A stretch of 64,000 nt of DNA from an uncultured bacterium (GTDB taxonomy: Bacteria > Bacillota_I > Bacilli_A > RFN20 > CAG-826): contig CASEVI010000003.1 in the NCBI GenBank assembly GCA_949291375.1, positions 100,137 through 164,136 on the forward strand, in the 5' to 3' direction. The translations under genes and the position numbers were made by a program. This document shows positions 63,985-64,000 of the stretch, one piece after another. The first letter of the stretch is position 1. Every line of letters begins with the position of its first letter. The notes under the pieces were generated by a model. It was not told the DNA's origin. It worked only from the letters and a program-made list of their open reading frames with translations, and did not search any database.

Positions 63985-64000
63985 TTTTATAAAGCTATAG

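Noticed and set aside
1..64000. CRISPR array
   Set aside because: No series of regularly spaced identical repeats was seen, and no Cas gene.

Overview
This 64 kb window is very AT-rich and comes from the chromosome of a low-GC anaerobic member of the Bacilli, most likely an uncultured gut lineage. Supporting genes are ezrA–desulfurase–thiI next to rpsD, infC-rpmI-rplT, a four-gene polyamine transporter with a PotA insert of the mollicute type, and a trimeric NADH-linked [FeFe] hydrogenase.

The most striking result concerns the genetic code. In-frame CGG codons are very rare here. In four well-known housekeeping proteins, each CGG falls exactly where the family has a conserved tryptophan: PurA residue 15, PotD in its W-G-T motif, DegV in its H-W-F motif, and an FMN reductase in its Q-Y-W-N motif. 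I found no CGG at a conserved arginine. The window therefore appears to read CGG as Trp, alongside UGG. I recall CGG-to-Trp reassignment being reported for Candidatus Onthovivens and Anaerococcus, so an Onthovivens-like source is my inference.

Layout. (1) Positions 1-12595 are the right part of an integrated element. Its right boundary is a 20-bp copy of a tRNA-Gly-like 3' end (12576-12595). It encodes a membrane P-loop ATPase cut by the window edge, a row of secreted or anchored proteins with Ig-like and Cys-rich zinc-ribbon-like parts, small basic proteins in two paralogous families, folded intergenic elements (one a perfect four-way cloverleaf), several decayed small genes, and a control end with two XRE regulators flanking an Mrr-HRDC protein. 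(2) 12.6-23.9 kb is core chromosome: a DUF2130 gene, potABCD, purA, purB, argS and tRNA-Arg(UCU). (3) 23.95-26.6 kb is a broken IS66 element between 42-bp direct repeats. (4) 26.9-39.1 kb holds DUF3137, DUF1275 and HAD genes, the infC-rpmI-rplT operon with an AUA start, ferritin, thiI, a cysteine desulfurase, ezrA, an unassigned small RNA, rpsD with a leader, and a phosphodiesterase. (5) 39.2-43.4 kb is the hydrogenase operon. (6) 43.5-59.1 kb is a mix of metabolic, regulatory and transport genes. (7) 59.15-61.55 kb is a graveyard of mobile DNA with visibly higher GC: a phage replication module (RecA-like ATPase, DUF669 protein, helicase) in which UGA stands at two conserved Trp positions, plus IS21 and serine-recombinase remnants. 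(8) The end carries a GH3 glycosidase gene with swapped domain order and a broken N-terminus.

How the parts work together. Polyamine uptake, purine synthesis (IMP to AMP) and Arg-tRNA charging form one minus-strand stretch. ThiI, the desulfurase and EzrA form another, covering sulfur trafficking and division. The hydrogenase links NADH (and probably ferredoxin) to H2, which fits fermentation. Limits: all identifications come from reading motifs in the sequence. No database search was possible.
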